A stretch of 64,000 nt of DNA, taken from NCBI RefSeq assembly GCF_023015695.1, contig NZ_JALKAS010000001.1, positions 2,170,001 through 2,234,000 on the forward strand, read 5' to 3'. The position numbers and the translations under genes were made by a program. Position 1 is the stretch's first letter, and each line of letters begins with the position of its first letter. Under the pieces are notes generated by a model. It did not search any database. It was not told the DNA's origin and saw only the letters and a list, made by a program, of their open reading frames with translations. Of the stretch, positions 8,739-18,712 are shown piece after piece. This DNA comes from Jannaschia sp. S6380 (GTDB lineage Bacteria; Pseudomonadota; Alphaproteobacteria; Rhodobacterales; Rhodobacteraceae).

Positions 8739-10087
8739 GACGGCTGCGGGCGGCGGCGAAACCCCCGCCCCGGGCCGTCGGGGCCGTACCAATCCTCGTT
8801 CCGGGTCAGGATGATGGTCAGGGTCAGCGCCGCGAAGGCCAGCGTCGCCCCGGCCAGCAAAGCCAGGTCGGTCGAGCGCAGGATCAGGTAGAGCACAGCG
8901 TAGAGCACGACCAGCAACGCCCCCAGCACCCAGGTCCGCGTCCCCAGCTTCAGCCCGATCCATCCGAACAGCGTCAGCAGGCCGATCGTGGCCGCCGCCG
9001 ATCCGACATAGGCGGGCGTGAAACCGACCTGTTCGGCATAGCCGACCATCAGCAGGATGAAGACCGACTGCGCCAAGCCGATCAGGATGTACTGCACCGG
9101 ATGCGTCGGCCGGTCCTTCCGATCGAGCAGCAGGACCGTCAGGAATGTCAACGCGATGAACAGGATGCCGTAACGCGCAGCCCGCCAGGCCTTCTGGTAG
9201 AAGTCGTTGACCTGCACGAACGCGGTGCCGAAGGCCGAGTTGGCGTCCACGAGGCCGTCGCCGCGCGACACCTGCGGCAAGGTCCGCGCCAGATGCGGGA
9301 CCGACCAACGGGCAGCGAACCCCTCGGGCCCGACCTCGTGCGCGTCCGGCAGGAACGCCCCGGTGAACCCCGGATCGGGCCAATCTCCCGACATGGTGAC
9401 ATCATTGTCCCGGCCCACGGGCACGACGAGGATCTCCTGCGCGCCGTTCAGCTGTAGCGCGATGGTGAAGTCGGCCGTGCCGGTCAGCGCACCGGTCGCC
9501 CCCTGGATGCCGCCCGCGCCGGCATCGCCATAGGGTTCGAGCTCGAGCGCGCCGTCCGGGCCGGCCACCCGCGCCTCGCCGCGCAGGCCGGCATTGCCCG
9601 TCAGACCCAGACGCAGAACGGCCGCCGCGGGCAGCAGACGCTCCCCCGATCGCAGCGCATCCTCGACGCGCGACAGGTCGAACCGCATCTCGATATCGAT
9701 ATCGGCGGAATAGACCGGAACCTCGAATATGCCGCGCCGACGTATATCCGTCCGCGTGTCCGCCCCGAGGCGCAGCATGTCGGGCAGCAGCAGGACAGAC
9801 GAGACGCGCCCCCGTTCGCGCAGGGTGACGGTCTCCACCGTGATCTCGCCCGTCGCCGGATCGGTCCTCTGCCGTCGCTCCTGCCGCGTGACGTCGCCCT
9901 CGACGGGAATTACCAGATAGGGTCCGGTCAGTGTCTGCGGCCCGCCCCATTCGCGTCCGACACTCAGCCGGGTCTGTTCGGCATGGAAGTTCCGCTCCTG
10001 CACGATGCTGCCCGCGAAGAAGAGCGGGACGAACATCAGCAACGTCAGCAGACCGACGACAAGAAACCGGAACCCGGCAGACCGCAT
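8684..10087 (-). CDS. creD: inner-membrane protein CreD
   Basis: A 467-residue CreD-family membrane protein. It has an N-terminal membrane segment ([19 protein letters not shown]), a large periplasmic part rich in beta-structure (about residues 35-300), and five or six C-terminal membrane segments from [12 protein letters not shown] onward. The family is known from CreBC regulons and affects envelope integrity, but its biochemical role is unknown. No creBC two-component genes are adjacent. ATG 10087 was preferred over GTG 10093. The 3' end overlaps deoD tail-to-tail. Confidence 0.9.
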   Translation of the reverse strand: MRSAGFRFLVVGLLTLLMFVPLFFAGSIVQERNFHAEQTRLSVGREWGGPQTLTGPYLVIPVEGDVTRQERRQRTDPATGEITVETVTLRERGRVSSVLLLPDMLRLGADTRTDIRRRGIFEVPVYSADIDIEMRFDLSRVEDALRSGERLLPAAAVLRLGLTGNAGLRGEARVAGPDGALELEPYGDAGAGGIQGATGALTGTADFTIALQLNGAQEILVVPVGRDNDVTMSGDWPDPGFTGAFLPDAHEVGPEGFAARWSVPHLARTLPQVSRGDGLVDANSAFGTAFVQVNDFYQKAWRAARYGILFIALTFLTVLLLDRKDRPTHPVQYILIGLAQSVFILLMVGYAEQVGFTPAYVGSAAATIGLLTLFGWIGLKLGTRTWVLGALLVVLYAVLYLILRSTDLALLAGATLAFAALTLTIILTRNEDWYGPDGPGRGFRRRPQPSQAKAASSAISTMSPKDD

Positions 10088-10156
10088 GAACACACCCCCC
10101 CGCTTTGGACGGAAGGGTGCCAGTTTCGCAGGCGATCTCCTAGAGGTGACGCAGGG

Positions 10157-11323
10157 TCAGATGACGACGCAGTCCAGCGGCGGGAAGCCGTTGAACCCGA
10201 CCGAGGAATAGGTCGAGGTGTAGGCCCCGCAATTGCGGATCACGATCTTGTCGCCGGCCCGCAGCGAAAGCGGCAGCTGGATCGGGCGCTTCTCGTAGAG
10301 CACGTCGGCGCTGTCGCAGGACGGGCCGGCCAGAACGCAGGCGCCCGTCTCCTCGCCGTCGCGCGGCGTGCCGATCTGATAGCGGATCGCCTCGCCCTCG
10401 GTCTCGGCCAGGCCCGAGAAGCGGCCGATGTCGAGATAGACCCACCGGTGCAGGTCCAGCTCCGACTTGCGCGACACCAGCAGCACCTCGGCGGCGATGG
10501 CCCCGCATTCGGCGACCAGGCCACGGCCCGGTTCGGCCATAATCTGCGGCACGTCGCCGAAACGGTCGGCGATCAGGTCCATCACCGATGCGGCATAGAC
10601 CGTCGGATGCTGGATCGCCTCGCCGTAGTAGGCCGGGAAGCCACCGCCGATGTTCAGAAGCTGCAGGTCGAAGCCCGCGTCCCGGGCGCGGTGCCAGATC
10701 GCAGCCACCTGATCCAGCGTGCCGGTCCACATCCGCGCCTCGCGGGTCTGGCTGCCGACGTGGAAGGACAGGCCATGCGGGACGAGGCCAAGTTCGCGGG
10801 TCAGCGACAGCAGGTTCAGCACTTTGTCGCTGGCGCAACCGAACTTGCGCGACAGCGGCCAGTCGGCCTCGGGGTTGTCGACGATTACGCGGATATAGAC
10901 GCGCGCACCCGGCGCGTTCTCGGCGATCTTGACCAGCTCCTCCTCGGCATCGGCGGCGAAGAGGGTCACGCCGGCCTGATGCGCGAAACGGATATCGGAC
11001 GCCTTCTTGATGGTGTTGCCGAAGGAGACCTGATCGACGTCCGCACCCTGGCCCAGCACCAACTCGATCTCGCCGCGCGAAGCCGCGTCGAAGCCGGAGC
11101 CGAGCCGGACCAGGCGCTCGATGATGGCAGGATGCGGGTTCGCCTTGACGGCATAGTGGACATGCGCGCGGCCCAGACCGGACGACAGGGCACGGAACTG
11201 ACGCTCGACCGCGTCGACGTCGATCACCAACGTCGGATGGGCGAAGTCGTGGTTCGCGATATAGGACTCGACGCGGGACGGCGTGACGAATTCCGGACGG
11301 CCGAGGCCGGTTACTGCGTTCAT
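10157..11323 (-). CDS. ornithine/lysine decarboxylase, PLP fold-III type
   Basis: A 388-residue decarboxylase of the alanine-racemase fold, like eukaryotic-type ornithine decarboxylases in Rhodobacteraceae. K60 in YAVKANP would bind pyridoxal phosphate, NIGGGFP and EPGRG bind its phosphate, and C336 in GPSCDSAD is the catalytic cysteine from the partner subunit. It should make putrescine from ornithine (possibly cadaverine from lysine) for polyamine synthesis. It is probably monocistronic. The 262-base region upstream (11324-11585) shows no clear promoter or leader peptide. Confidence 0.92.
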   Translation of the reverse strand: MNAVTGLGRPEFVTPSRVESYIANHDFAHPTLVIDVDAVERQFRALSSGLGRAHVHYAVKANPHPAIIERLVRLGSGFDAASRGEIELVLGQGADVDQVSFGNTIKKASDIRFAHQAGVTLFAADAEEELVKIAENAPGARVYIRVIVDNPEADWPLSRKFGCASDKVLNLLSLTRELGLVPHGLSFHVGSQTREARMWTGTLDQVAAIWHRARDAGFDLQLLNIGGGFPAYYGEAIQHPTVYAASVMDLIADRFGDVPQIMAEPGRGLVAECGAIAAEVLLVSRKSELDLHRWVYLDIGRFSGLAETEGEAIRYQIGTPRDGEETGACVLAGPSCDSADVLYEKRPIQLPLSLRAGDKIVIRNCGAYTSTYSSVGFNGFPPLDCVVI

Positions 11324-11585
11324 GGGTCATCTCCGATCAGACCCGGCCATACCGGATGTCCCGGCGAAGACCGCTCAGTTCCAAGGGAGACGTTACCGTC
11401 GCTACGTAACCGTGCGTGAGCCGTGCCAGAGGCGCGTGCGTTGGCGTCTATGCGCGGCCACATGGGGCCAATCGACGAGTCGGTCAAGATGGAATCTTGC
11501 GAAATCGCCGCCGATCGGATGCGTCAGGGAACTTCGACGGCTCCCGCCCGGTTGTCGAGACGATAGCCAAGAACGGAGATAGCCG

Positions 11586-11765
11586 ATGTCCCTGCCCCTC
11601 AAGATGCTCACCGCCCTGCCCCTGATCGCCCTCACGGCCGGTTGCGTGGCCGGCGGCAACGACCGCGTCGACACCCTCAGCGAGATCGAGGCCACGACGG
11701 ATGACGACATCGACGGCGACGGCACCGTCCCGCAGGGCGGCGTCGAGGTCGCGGCCTCCGACTGA
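11586..11765 (+). CDS. small lipoprotein
   Basis: A 59-residue protein not easily called by length-limited gene finders. The N-terminal signal peptide ends in the lipobox LTAGC, with the lipidated cysteine at residue 20. The mature part is short and acidic, with DDDIDGDG. GGAG lies about 8 bases before the ATG. It runs toward sdhB and stops 12 bases before that gene's stop. Function unknown. Confidence 0.7.
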   Translation: MSLPLKMLTALPLIALTAGCVAGGNDRVDTLSEIEATTDDDIDGDGTVPQGGVEVAASD

Positions 11766-11777
11766 CGCCTTCGGCAC

Positions 11778-12557
11778 TCAGAGCTGCCGCTCGACCATCA
11801 TCTTCTTGATGTTCTGGATCGCGCGCGCCGGGTTCAGGCCCTTGGGGCAGGTCTTGGCGCAGTTCATGATCGTGTGGCAGCGATAGAGCTTGAATGGATC
11901 CTCCAGATCGTCCAGCCGCTCGCCTGTCGCCTCGTCACGCGAATCGATGATCCACCGATAGGCATGCAGCAGCGCCGCGGGGCCGAGGTAGCGGTCGCCG
12001 TTCCACCAATAGCTCGGGCAGGCGGTCGAGCAGGACGCGCACATGATGCATTCGTAGAGGCCGTCGAGCTTTTCGCGATCGGCGATCGACTGGCGCCATT
12101 CCTTGGCCGGCGTGTTCGACTTCGTTTCGAGCCAGGGCATGACGCTGGCATGCTGCGCATAGAAATGCGTCAGGTCCGGTATCAGGTCCTTGATGACCGG
12201 CATGTGCGGCAGCGGGTAGATCTTCACGTCGCCGCGAACCTCGTCGATGCCCCAGGTGCAGGCCAGCGTGTTCACCCCGTCGATGTTCATCGCGCAAGAT
12301 CCGCAGATCCCCTCGCGGCAGGAGCGGCGGAAGGTCAGCGTCGGGTCGATCTCGTTCTTGATCTTGATGAGACCGTCCAGGATCATCGGGCCGCAGGTGT
12401 CGAGGTCGACCCAGTAGGTGTCGAGCCGCGGGTTCTTTCCGTCTTCGGGGTTCCAGCGGTAGATCTGGAACTTGCGCAGGTTATTCGCCCCCTCCGGTTT
12501 GGGCCAGGTCTTGCCCACGGTGATCTTGGAGTTCTTCGGCAGGGTGAATTGAACCAT
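11778..12557 (-). CDS. sdhB: succinate dehydrogenase iron-sulfur subunit
   Basis: A 259-residue SdhB that carries electrons from SdhA to ubiquinone at the inner membrane. The 2Fe-2S ligands are C80, C85, C88 and C100. The C-terminal ferredoxin part has [12 protein letters not shown] and [14 protein letters not shown] for the 4Fe-4S and 3Fe-4S clusters. Its AGGAGG ribosome-binding site directly follows the TAG stop of the upstream small lipoprotein gene, which suggests coupling. It is the last gene of the sdh operon and is separated from sdhA by five extra genes. Confidence 0.98.
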   Translation of the reverse strand: MVQFTLPKNSKITVGKTWPKPEGANNLRKFQIYRWNPEDGKNPRLDTYWVDLDTCGPMILDGLIKIKNEIDPTLTFRRSCREGICGSCAMNIDGVNTLACTWGIDEVRGDVKIYPLPHMPVIKDLIPDLTHFYAQHASVMPWLETKSNTPAKEWRQSIADREKLDGLYECIMCASCSTACPSYWWNGDRYLGPAALLHAYRWIIDSRDEATGERLDDLEDPFKLYRCHTIMNCAKTCPKGLNPARAIQNIKKMMVERQL

Positions 12558-12566
12558 GGGGTCCTC

Positions 12567-12881
12567 CTAGAGGGTGTTCAGCAGCACCGGCAGACCTGTC
12601 GTCGCGATGCAGTCTATGGTGGCGGGACGGCCGGCGATGTCCAGCACGATCCGGGTGGCGGCATCGGATGCGCCGCCGGCGGACGTGGCGAGGGTCACGA
12701 TCTCGGACGCGGTGGCGTTGTCGATGATGCAGTTCGTCGCGGGCTCCAGCGGGACACCGGGGAACCGCTGCGCGATGATGGGGTTCACCGCCGCCTTTGC
12801 CGCGCCGCGCGCGACCTCGTCGGCCAACGGCGTGTTGCACGCGGCAAGCGCCAGGGTAAGGGCCAGGGGTTCAGGCCGCAT
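12567..12881 (-). CDS. putative lipoprotein in the sdh operon
   Basis: A 104-residue protein with a short signal and lipobox-like LALAAC (cysteine 15), then two further cysteines. It is conserved-looking in codon use but I recognise no domain. It overlaps the upstream sulfotransferase gene by 11 bases and its stop abuts the sdhB ribosome-binding site, so it is clearly operonic. Its position suggests an accessory or unrelated hitchhiking role; function unknown. Confidence 0.7.
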   Translation of the reverse strand: MRPEPLALTLALAACNTPLADEVARGAAKAAVNPIIAQRFPGVPLEPATNCIIDNATASEIVTLATSAGGASDAATRIVLDIAGRPATIDCIATTGLPVLLNTL

Positions 12882-13662
12882 CGCGGATCTCCTTCAGCCA
12901 GGCGGTCGGGTGGCTCTCATAACCCAACGATACCAGCGCATCGCCGTGGCGTTCGGCATAGGCCCGCGCCACGGAACGCGGCAGCAGCCGACGCCATTGC
13001 GACGGGGCGCCATCCGTGACGTGTCCTCTCCGTGCGGGGTCGTCCGCCTTCGCCAAGCCGCCGAACAGGGCATTGCGCCAGAAGGCGCGCGCGCCCTCCT
13101 CAACCTCGGGCTCGGTCAGGCCGAGGTCGCGCAGATGTTCCCGGAAGGTCCGGCCGTCGGTATCGGCGATCAGCGTCTCGTAACGCGCCTCGATCGTGTT
13201 CGGCCGGTCGTAGGGCCAAGCCAGCATCTCGGCCAGGGTGCCGGCATGCTTGCCGGACATCTCGAACATCAGGCGTTCCTCGGGACCGTCCAGCGCCCGC
13301 AGATGCTGTTGATATGTCCGGCCGTCCAGATCGTCGCGGGGTTCGTGCAGGAATGCCTCCTCCGCCCGCGTGGTGGTCAGATGGTACCGCATGCCCGACA
13401 GAAGCACGTCGCGTGGATCGCGGATCAGGTGCAGGAAGCGCGCGTCGGGGCGGTCGTGCAGCGCCGGCTGGAAGGCCGAGGACCAGCTGACCAGGAAGGC
13501 CCGGTCGCGGTCGGGCACGAGGTGCAGGCCCGACCTGGCGAAGGCCGGGTAAAGGGCCACGCCGATCACGTCGGCCAATTGCCGGAACACGGCGCGCATC
13601 CACAGCGTGCCGGTCTTGTGATGCGTCCCGATGCAGAAGATACGCGGCGCGATCAATTCCAT
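12871..13662 (-). CDS. sulfotransferase-domain protein
   Basis: A 263-residue protein with PAPS-dependent sulfotransferase features. The 5'-phosphosulfate loop is GTHHKTGTLWM at residues 12-22, and the 3'-phosphate motif RDPRDVLLSGMRYH lies near 81-94. The family transfers sulfate from PAPS to hydroxyl or amine acceptors; the acceptor here is unknown. It sits inside the sdh operon between a tiny lipoprotein gene (1-base gap) and the next one (11-base overlap), an unusual place for such an enzyme. Confidence 0.8.
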   Translation of the reverse strand: MELIAPRIFCIGTHHKTGTLWMRAVFRQLADVIGVALYPAFARSGLHLVPDRDRAFLVSWSSAFQPALHDRPDARFLHLIRDPRDVLLSGMRYHLTTTRAEEAFLHEPRDDLDGRTYQQHLRALDGPEERLMFEMSGKHAGTLAEMLAWPYDRPNTIEARYETLIADTDGRTFREHLRDLGLTEPEVEEGARAFWRNALFGGLAKADDPARRGHVTDGAPSQWRRLLPRSVARAYAERHGDALVSLGYESHPTAWLKEIRDAA

Positions 13663-13663
13663 G

Positions 13664-13879
13664 TCAGCGACTCGCCCGGTCGGAGGTGCAGGCGAGGAGT
13701 CCGGCGATCTCGGCCTCGCTCATGGGGGCATCGGGGTCGGCGGCCACGTCCGGCCTGCCGATCGATGCGAGGCAGGAGGCGAGCCCCGGCGTGACCCCTT
13801 CACCGGCGACCAAGGCGCGCCCGCCGGGCTGGCAGCCCGTCAGGAGGACGAGCGAGAGGCATGTCGCCACCGCCTTCAT
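13664..13879 (-). CDS. small lipoprotein
   Basis: A 71-residue protein starting MKAVATCLSLVLLTGC, with a clear lipobox (LLTGC, cysteine 16). The start is fixed by an ATGA overlap with the preceding gene's stop; an upstream extension in the same frame lacks signal-peptide character. The mature part has two more cysteines, which could form a disulfide. Function unknown. Confidence 0.7.
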   Translation of the reverse strand: MKAVATCLSLVLLTGCQPGGRALVAGEGVTPGLASCLASIGRPDVAADPDAPMSEAEIAGLLACTSDRASR

Positions 13880-14175
13880 CGGCGCGAGTCCCCGAGCGAT
13901 ATTCCGAAGGTGGTGGGCGCCGGGCGACCCGCGGTCCGCCGCGCGATGCAATCGGCCAGGAAATCCTCGGGCGCCTGCGGGTTCAGAACGCGGTTCGTGA
14001 TCGTGATGTTGCCGGTCGCAACCGGACCGTCATTCGAAACGCCCGCCCCGACATTGCCCGAGATGCCGTCGGCCTGCCGCACCTCGGCCTGGCAGGCGCG
14101 CGCGGCCCGGTCGGGCGTCATCGGCGAGGGGTCGCAGGCCGCCAACAGCGGCAGGAGGGCGAGCCGGCGGATCAT
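13876..14175 (-). CDS. small lipoprotein
   Basis: A 99-residue protein with signal peptide and lipobox LLAAC (cysteine 14). The mature part contains GNITITNRVLNPQAPEDFLADCIA, suggesting a small beta-rich periplasmic domain with one disulfide. It overlaps both neighbours by 4 bases (ATGA), so it is co-translated within the sdh operon. Function unknown. Confidence 0.7.
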   Translation of the reverse strand: MIRRLALLPLLAACDPSPMTPDRAARACQAEVRQADGISGNVGAGVSNDGPVATGNITITNRVLNPQAPEDFLADCIARRTAGRPAPTTFGISLGDSRR

Positions 14176-14384
14176 CGCGGCAGCGCCTCACACGCGTCGA
14201 GCCGGCGCAGATCGGCCGCGGACCGGCTGACGATGGTCCCGTCCCGAACGGTCACGCCCTGGTCGCGCGCGCAATCCAGATAGGCCGCGCGGCGCGCCTC
14301 GGGCCCCGCGGGCACGCAGGTCGCCAGCGCCGCGAGCGTCGCGGCACCGCCGGCCCATCGCAGGATCGCACGGCCCCCGATCAT
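14172..14384 (-). CDS. small lipoprotein or exported protein
   Basis: A 70-residue protein with an N-terminal hydrophobic signal ending around LAALATC, a degenerate lipobox, and two later cysteines. Its ATG overlaps the sdhA stop by one base (TGATG). The next gene overlaps it by 4 bases, so it begins the string of small genes between sdhA and the sulfotransferase. Function unknown. Confidence 0.65.
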   Translation of the reverse strand: MIGGRAILRWAGGAATLAALATCVPAGPEARRAAYLDCARDQGVTVRDGTIVSRSAADLRRLDACEALPR

Positions 14385-16195
14385 CAGTAGACGCGCGCCT
14401 TCGGTGCGATCTTCTTGAGGTCGATGCCGCCGTCGTTATGGCTGGTCAGCGGGTTCATGTGCACGCCGCGATAACCCAGATCGGCCGTCATCGCATCGCC
14501 CTTGAACCAGGTCAGCGAATGCTTGCGCCAGTTCTCGTCATCACGGTCGGGGAAGTCCTCATGCGCATGCGCGCCGCGGCTTTCCCTGCGGGCCTCGGCG
14601 GCGACGACGGTGGCGACGGCGTTCGGCATAAGGTTCGCCAGCTCCAGCGTCTCCATCAGGTCGGAGTTCCAGATCAGCGTGTTGTCGGTCACCTGCAGGT
14701 CGTCGAGCTTGCCGGCGATCCCCTCCATCTTCTCCTTGCCCTGGGCCAGCGTCTCGGAGGTGCGGAAGACGGCGGCGTCGTCTTGCATCGTCTTCTGCAT
14801 CTCGAGGCGCAGCTCCGCCGTGGCGACCTGGCCGCGCGCATGGCGCAGCCCGTCGAACCGGGCGAGCGCCATCTCGACGGAGCGCATGTTGGGGCTGGGC
14901 ACGGCGGCGTCGGGATCCACGATCTCGCCCGCGCGGATGGCCGCGGCGCGACCGAACACCACGAGGTCGATCAGCGAGTTGGAGCCGAGGCGGTTGGCCC
15001 CGTGCACCGATGCGCAACCCGCCTCGCCCACGGCCATCAGGCCCGGCGCCACGTGGTCGTCGTCGCCGGGCTTCGGCGCCAACACCTCGCCCCAGTAATT
15101 CGTCGGGATGCCGCCCATGTTGTAATGCACCGTCGGCAGGACGGGCACCGGCTCCTTCGTGACGTCGACGCCCGAAAAGATACGCGCGCTCTCGGAGATG
15201 CCAGGCAGGCGCAGGGCCAGCGTCTCGGGCGGCAAGTGGCTGAGATTGAGGTGGATGTGGTCGCCGTCCTTGCCGACGCCGCGGCCTTCGCGGATCTCCA
15301 TCGTCATGCAGCGGCTGACGACGTCGCGGCTGGCCAGGTCCTTGTAGGTGGGGGCGTAGCGTTCCATGAACCGCTCGCCCTCGGAATTGGTCAAGTAGCC
15401 GCCCTCGCCCCGCGCGCCTTCGGTGATCAGGCAGCCGGCGCCGTAGATGCCGGTCGGGTGGAACTGCACGAATTCCATGTCCTGCAGCGGCAGGCCCGCG
15501 CGGGCCACCATGCCGTTGCCGTCGCCGGTGCAGGTATGGGCGGACGTGGCCGAGAAGTAGGCGCGGCCGTAGCCACCCGTCGCCAGCACCGTCATCTTGG
15601 CGCTGAACAGGTGCAGCGTGCCGTCGTCGAGCTTCCAGCAAAGCACGCCCTGACACACGCCGTCTTCGGACATGATGAGGTCGATGGCGAAGTATTCGAT
15701 GAAGAACTGGGCTTGCTGCTTCAGCGACTGGCCGTAGAGCGTGTGCAGGATCGCATGGCCGGTGCGATCGGCTGCGGCACAGGTGCGCTGTACCGGCGGG
15801 CCCTCGCCGAACTCGGTCGTGTGGCCGCCGAAGGGGCGTTGATAGATCTTGCCCTCCTCGGTCCGGCTGAACGGCACGCCGTAATGTTCGAGTTCGTAGA
15901 CCGCCTTGGGTGCCTCGCGGGCGAGGTATTCCATCGCATCCGTATCGCCCAGCCAGTCCGAACCCTTGACGGTGTCGTACATATGCCATTGCCAGCTGTC
16001 GGGGCCCATGTTCCCCAGGCTGGCGGCGATGCCGCCCTGTGCGGCGACCGTGTGCGAGCGGGTCGGAAACACCTTCGTCACGCAGGCCGTGCGCAACCCC
16101 TGTTCGGCCATTCCGAGGGTCGCGCGCAGGCCTGCCCCGCCGGCGCCGACCACGACGACGTCGTATTCGTGAGTCTCGTATTCATAGGCAGCCAT
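14384..16195 (-). CDS. sdhA: succinate dehydrogenase flavoprotein subunit
   Basis: A 603-residue SdhA that oxidises succinate to fumarate in the TCA cycle and complex II. The FAD Rossmann motif GAGGAG is at residues 17-22, and the covalently flavinylated histidine is H48 in [19 protein letters not shown] and the C-terminal REHAHED-like region ([12 protein letters not shown]) are family features. It lies 16 bases downstream of sdhD. An overlapping small gene follows. Confidence 0.98.
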   Translation of the reverse strand: MAAYEYETHEYDVVVVGAGGAGLRATLGMAEQGLRTACVTKVFPTRSHTVAAQGGIAASLGNMGPDSWQWHMYDTVKGSDWLGDTDAMEYLAREAPKAVYELEHYGVPFSRTEEGKIYQRPFGGHTTEFGEGPPVQRTCAAADRTGHAILHTLYGQSLKQQAQFFIEYFAIDLIMSEDGVCQGVLCWKLDDGTLHLFSAKMTVLATGGYGRAYFSATSAHTCTGDGNGMVARAGLPLQDMEFVQFHPTGIYGAGCLITEGARGEGGYLTNSEGERFMERYAPTYKDLASRDVVSRCMTMEIREGRGVGKDGDHIHLNLSHLPPETLALRLPGISESARIFSGVDVTKEPVPVLPTVHYNMGGIPTNYWGEVLAPKPGDDDHVAPGLMAVGEAGCASVHGANRLGSNSLIDLVVFGRAAAIRAGEIVDPDAAVPSPNMRSVEMALARFDGLRHARGQVATAELRLEMQKTMQDDAAVFRTSETLAQGKEKMEGIAGKLDDLQVTDNTLIWNSDLMETLELANLMPNAVATVVAAEARRESRGAHAHEDFPDRDDENWRKHSLTWFKGDAMTADLGYRGVHMNPLTSHNDGGIDLKKIAPKARVY

Positions 16196-16211
16196 AGCGG
16201 TTCTCCGAAGC

Positions 16212-16598
16212 TTACAGGGCCAGGCGGGCGAGCGCGTAGAGACAGGCGGCCGCCGCGGCGTAGCTGATGATATGCGTGACGACGATCAGGACCTTGCGGG
16301 TCATCCCGCGCGAATAGTCGGTGATCAGGACATGGACGCCCTTGGCGAAGTGCCACCAGCCGACGGCCAGCGTCAGCGCGGCCACGATCGCCGGGAAGGG
16401 CCGGGAGTAATAGGCCACGACCTCGGGCCAGGGCTCGCCCAGGGCGGCGCCGAAGGTAAACACAAAAAGCGGGACGAGGATGACCAGCGCCACCGAGGAG
16501 ATCGTCACCCGCCAGTGCTGCGCGGTGCCGGTATGGGCCGAGCCGTAGAGGTCGACACGCTTACGGTCGGTCAGGAAAGTCTGTGCGGCGGATTTCAT
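16212..16598 (-). CDS. sdhD: succinate dehydrogenase membrane anchor subunit
   Basis: A 128-residue protein with three membrane segments (about residues 33-53, 65-87 and 100-122). [16 protein letters not shown] contains the likely heme b ligand and the quinone-site tyrosine region typical of SdhD. It anchors SdhAB to the inner membrane with SdhC and lies between sdhC (10-base gap) and sdhA. Confidence 0.95.
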   Translation of the reverse strand: MKSAAQTFLTDRKRVDLYGSAHTGTAQHWRVTISSVALVILVPLFVFTFGAALGEPWPEVVAYYSRPFPAIVAALTLAVGWWHFAKGVHVLITDYSRGMTRKVLIVVTHIISYAAAAACLYALARLAL

Positions 16599-16608
16599 CT
16601 GTCGCCCC

Positions 16609-16992
16609 CTACAGCAGGATGACGGTCAGGACCGTCAGCAGGATCGAGCCGCCGATGCAGGCCCAGCCGAGCTTTTCGGCCGTTCCGATGTCGAGGCCGT
16701 GGCCGGTGTCCCAGATCAGGTGCCGGATGCCGGCCAGCGTGTGATACCACAACGCCCAGATCGAGCCGAGGAACACCAGCTTGCCGAACCAGGAGGTCAG
16801 CACCGCATCTGCGGTCGCGAACGCGTCGGGCCCGGCGGCGGCGGCCACGAACCACCACGTCACCATCAGGCCCGCCACCACCAGCGCGTTGCCGGAGATC
16901 CGCGTCAGGATCGAGGTGATGGAGGTGAGCTGCGGTCGATAGACCTGCAGATGCGGGCTGAGGGGGCGGTCCCCCCGGTTCACGTCGGCCAT
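16609..16992 (-). CDS. sdhC: succinate dehydrogenase cytochrome b556 subunit
   Basis: A 127-residue three-helix membrane protein. It shows the SdhC signature near the N-terminus (RPLSPHLQVYRPQLTSITS, with the quinone-site serine) and WYHTLAGIRHLIWD, which holds the heme-ligating histidine. It is the first gene of the sdh operon, so the operon promoter should lie in 16993-17247, a gap shared with a divergent gene. Confidence 0.95.
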   Translation of the reverse strand: MADVNRGDRPLSPHLQVYRPQLTSITSILTRISGNALVVAGLMVTWWFVAAAAGPDAFATADAVLTSWFGKLVFLGSIWALWYHTLAGIRHLIWDTGHGLDIGTAEKLGWACIGGSILLTVLTVILL

Positions 16993-17167
16993 GCGGCGTC
17001 CTTCTTCTCTCGGCGTTCCGGAAGGGTTCTAGCGGTTTTGACGGCGGTGTCACGGGGTCGCGGGGTCGCAGCGCGCCGCCTCCCCTACCTTCGCAGGACC
17101 CGCCACGGCGTGTCGCGCCCCGTGCCCTCGCAAGGGCCGGCGCGGGGCGCACCGCGTGCGGGATCGC

Positions 17168-17193
17168 GGAACCCATGGGAAAATCACGGGTTC
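17168..17193 (+). promoter_or_regulatory. candidate alternative-sigma promoter or operator
   Basis: GGAAC at 17168-17172 and GGTT 16 bases later resemble the GGAAC-N16-CGTT promoter of EcfG-type general stress sigma factors, with one mismatch. The same bases also form an inverted repeat, GAACCC (17169-17174) and GGGTTC (17188-17193). It precedes a stress-type membrane protein gene by 55 bases. Both readings are tentative. Confidence 0.3.
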
Positions 17194-17247
17194 ACCTCAT
17201 CGAAGGACCGCACGAACGTCCTCGCCACGCGAGATCCGGAGAACACG

Positions 17248-18291
17248 ATGATCGACCACGTAAGACATGACAGCCGCCAGGAGGCCGTCGCCCATGCCCG
17301 CGACCTGACCCATGACGGGATCGAACGGCTCTACGACAGTCGCGGGCGTGCCTCCTGGGGGGCGATCCTTGCCGGGACGGTCGTCGCGCTCGGCGTGTTC
17401 GTCCTGCTCAGCCTCGTGGGAATCGGCCTGGGCCTGTCCATCTTCGAGGCCGACGAGGCCACGCCGATGAACGGCAGCCTGACCACCACCGCCATCTGGC
17501 AGTTCCTGAGCCAGTTGATCGCGCTGGGCGCTGGGGGCTTCACGGCCGGACGCCTGGCCGGCGTGCTGCATTCCACCGGGACGATGCTGCACGGCGCGAC
17601 CGTCTGGGCGCTGACGACGCTGGCCGCGGTCTGGCTGGCCACGCAAGCCACGATGGGCATCGTCAACGTCGCGGGCTCGGCGGTGACGTCGCTGGCAAGC
17701 GGGACGGCATCGGCGGCGCGCGCGGCGATCCCCGACGACTTCTCGCTGCCGGATCTGTCGCTCGGCTCCATCTCGCTCGACGATCTGCCCGAGGGCGTGC
17801 AGCAGACCCTACGCGAGAACGGCATCACGCCCGAGAACTTCCGCGCCGAGGCGCGCGAGGCGTTCCGCGCCGTCATCTCGCAGCAGGAGCAGGCCCGCAT
17901 CCGCCGTCAGGCGAGTTCGACCGCACAGGACATCCTGTCCAATCCGACCGATGCCATGCAGGAGGCGGACCAGTTCGTCGAACAGGTGTTCGGCCGCGGC
18001 GGCGTGCTGGGCGAGGAAGACCGGGCCGAGGCCATCGCGGTGATGGAGGACCGGTTCGGGCTGAGCGCCGCGCAGGCCGAGGAATACGTCACCTATGTCC
18101 AGACCCGCGCCGAGGAGCTGCAACAGGAGGCCGCGGCCGCGATCGACGAGGCGCAGCAGGCCGCCGTGGACGCCGCGGATGCGGCCGCCGACGCCGTCGC
18201 GACCGCCGCCTGGCTGGCCGCGCTGGCCTCGCTGATCGGGCTGGGCGCCGCCGTGGCCGGGGCCGCCGCCGGACGTCCCGCCCGGGCCTGA
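17248..18291 (+). CDS. membrane protein with coiled-coil, PhnA-like/TIGR04086-like
   Basis: A 347-residue protein. The N-terminal third has a WGAILAGTVVALGVFVLLSLVGIGLG segment and two further membrane helices, a pattern seen in alphaproteobacterial proteins loosely named PhnA-like. Residues about 180-320 are charged and alanine-rich and probably coiled coil, and a last hydrophobic segment ends the protein. The ATG at 17248 has GGAGA 7 bases upstream. It is probably co-expressed with the DUF3140 gene that follows. Function unknown; such pairs are often stress-induced, which is inference here. Confidence 0.7.
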   Translation: MIDHVRHDSRQEAVAHARDLTHDGIERLYDSRGRASWGAILAGTVVALGVFVLLSLVGIGLGLSIFEADEATPMNGSLTTTAIWQFLSQLIALGAGGFTAGRLAGVLHSTGTMLHGATVWALTTLAAVWLATQATMGIVNVAGSAVTSLASGTASAARAAIPDDFSLPDLSLGSISLDDLPEGVQQTLRENGITPENFRAEAREAFRAVISQQEQARIRRQASSTAQDILSNPTDAMQEADQFVEQVFGRGGVLGEEDRAEAIAVMEDRFGLSAAQAEEYVTYVQTRAEELQQEAAAAIDEAQQAAVDAADAAADAVATAAWLAALASLIGLGAAVAGAAAGRPARA

Positions 18292-18373
18292 CCGGGCATC
18301 GCCACATCGGTCCGGGCGGTCCCGTCCCGCCCGGACACGAAATCTTCACCCGGTCCGTCGAAAGGAATCCCGC

Positions 18374-18709
18374 ATGTCGAAATCACACGATCAGATCTGG
18401 GAGGAGTGGGGCGACCTGGTCAACATGGCCCCGAAGGAGCTGGAGGACTGGCTCGAGACCGAGGAGAGCAAGTCGGTCGGCGCGGATTCCGGCGACGGCG
18501 AGTCGAAGGGTCACAAGTCCGGCGAGCGCATCATCGAGATCAAGCGCACCAACAAGGACGACCTGAGCGACGATGACTGGGACCACATGGCGAAGGTCGT
18601 GGGCTACATCAAGCGCCACAAGGCGCAGGGCGGCCCGGATGACGACATGGAACATTCGGACTGGCGCTATTCGCTGATGAACTGGGGCCACGACCCCAAG
18701 AAGGACTGA
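18374..18709 (+). CDS. DUF3140 family protein
   Basis: A 111-residue, very hydrophilic protein matching the DUF3140 pattern: IWEEWGDLVNMAPKELEDWL near the N-terminus, a central SGERIIEIKRTNKDDL, and a C-terminal HSDWRYSLMNWGHDP. It has no membrane segment or cysteine. The family often neighbours stress genes and its function is not known. It is 82 bases downstream of the membrane protein gene and convergent with the next gene. Confidence 0.8.
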   Translation: MSKSHDQIWEEWGDLVNMAPKELEDWLETEESKSVGADSGDGESKGHKSGERIIEIKRTNKDDLSDDDWDHMAKVVGYIKRHKAQGGPDDDMEHSDWRYSLMNWGHDPKKD

Positions 18710-18712
18710 CGC

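Noticed and set aside
17168..17193. Certain EcfG-type promoter
   Set aside because: The -10 element has a mismatch and the same bases form an inverted repeat, so it is listed only as a weak candidate.
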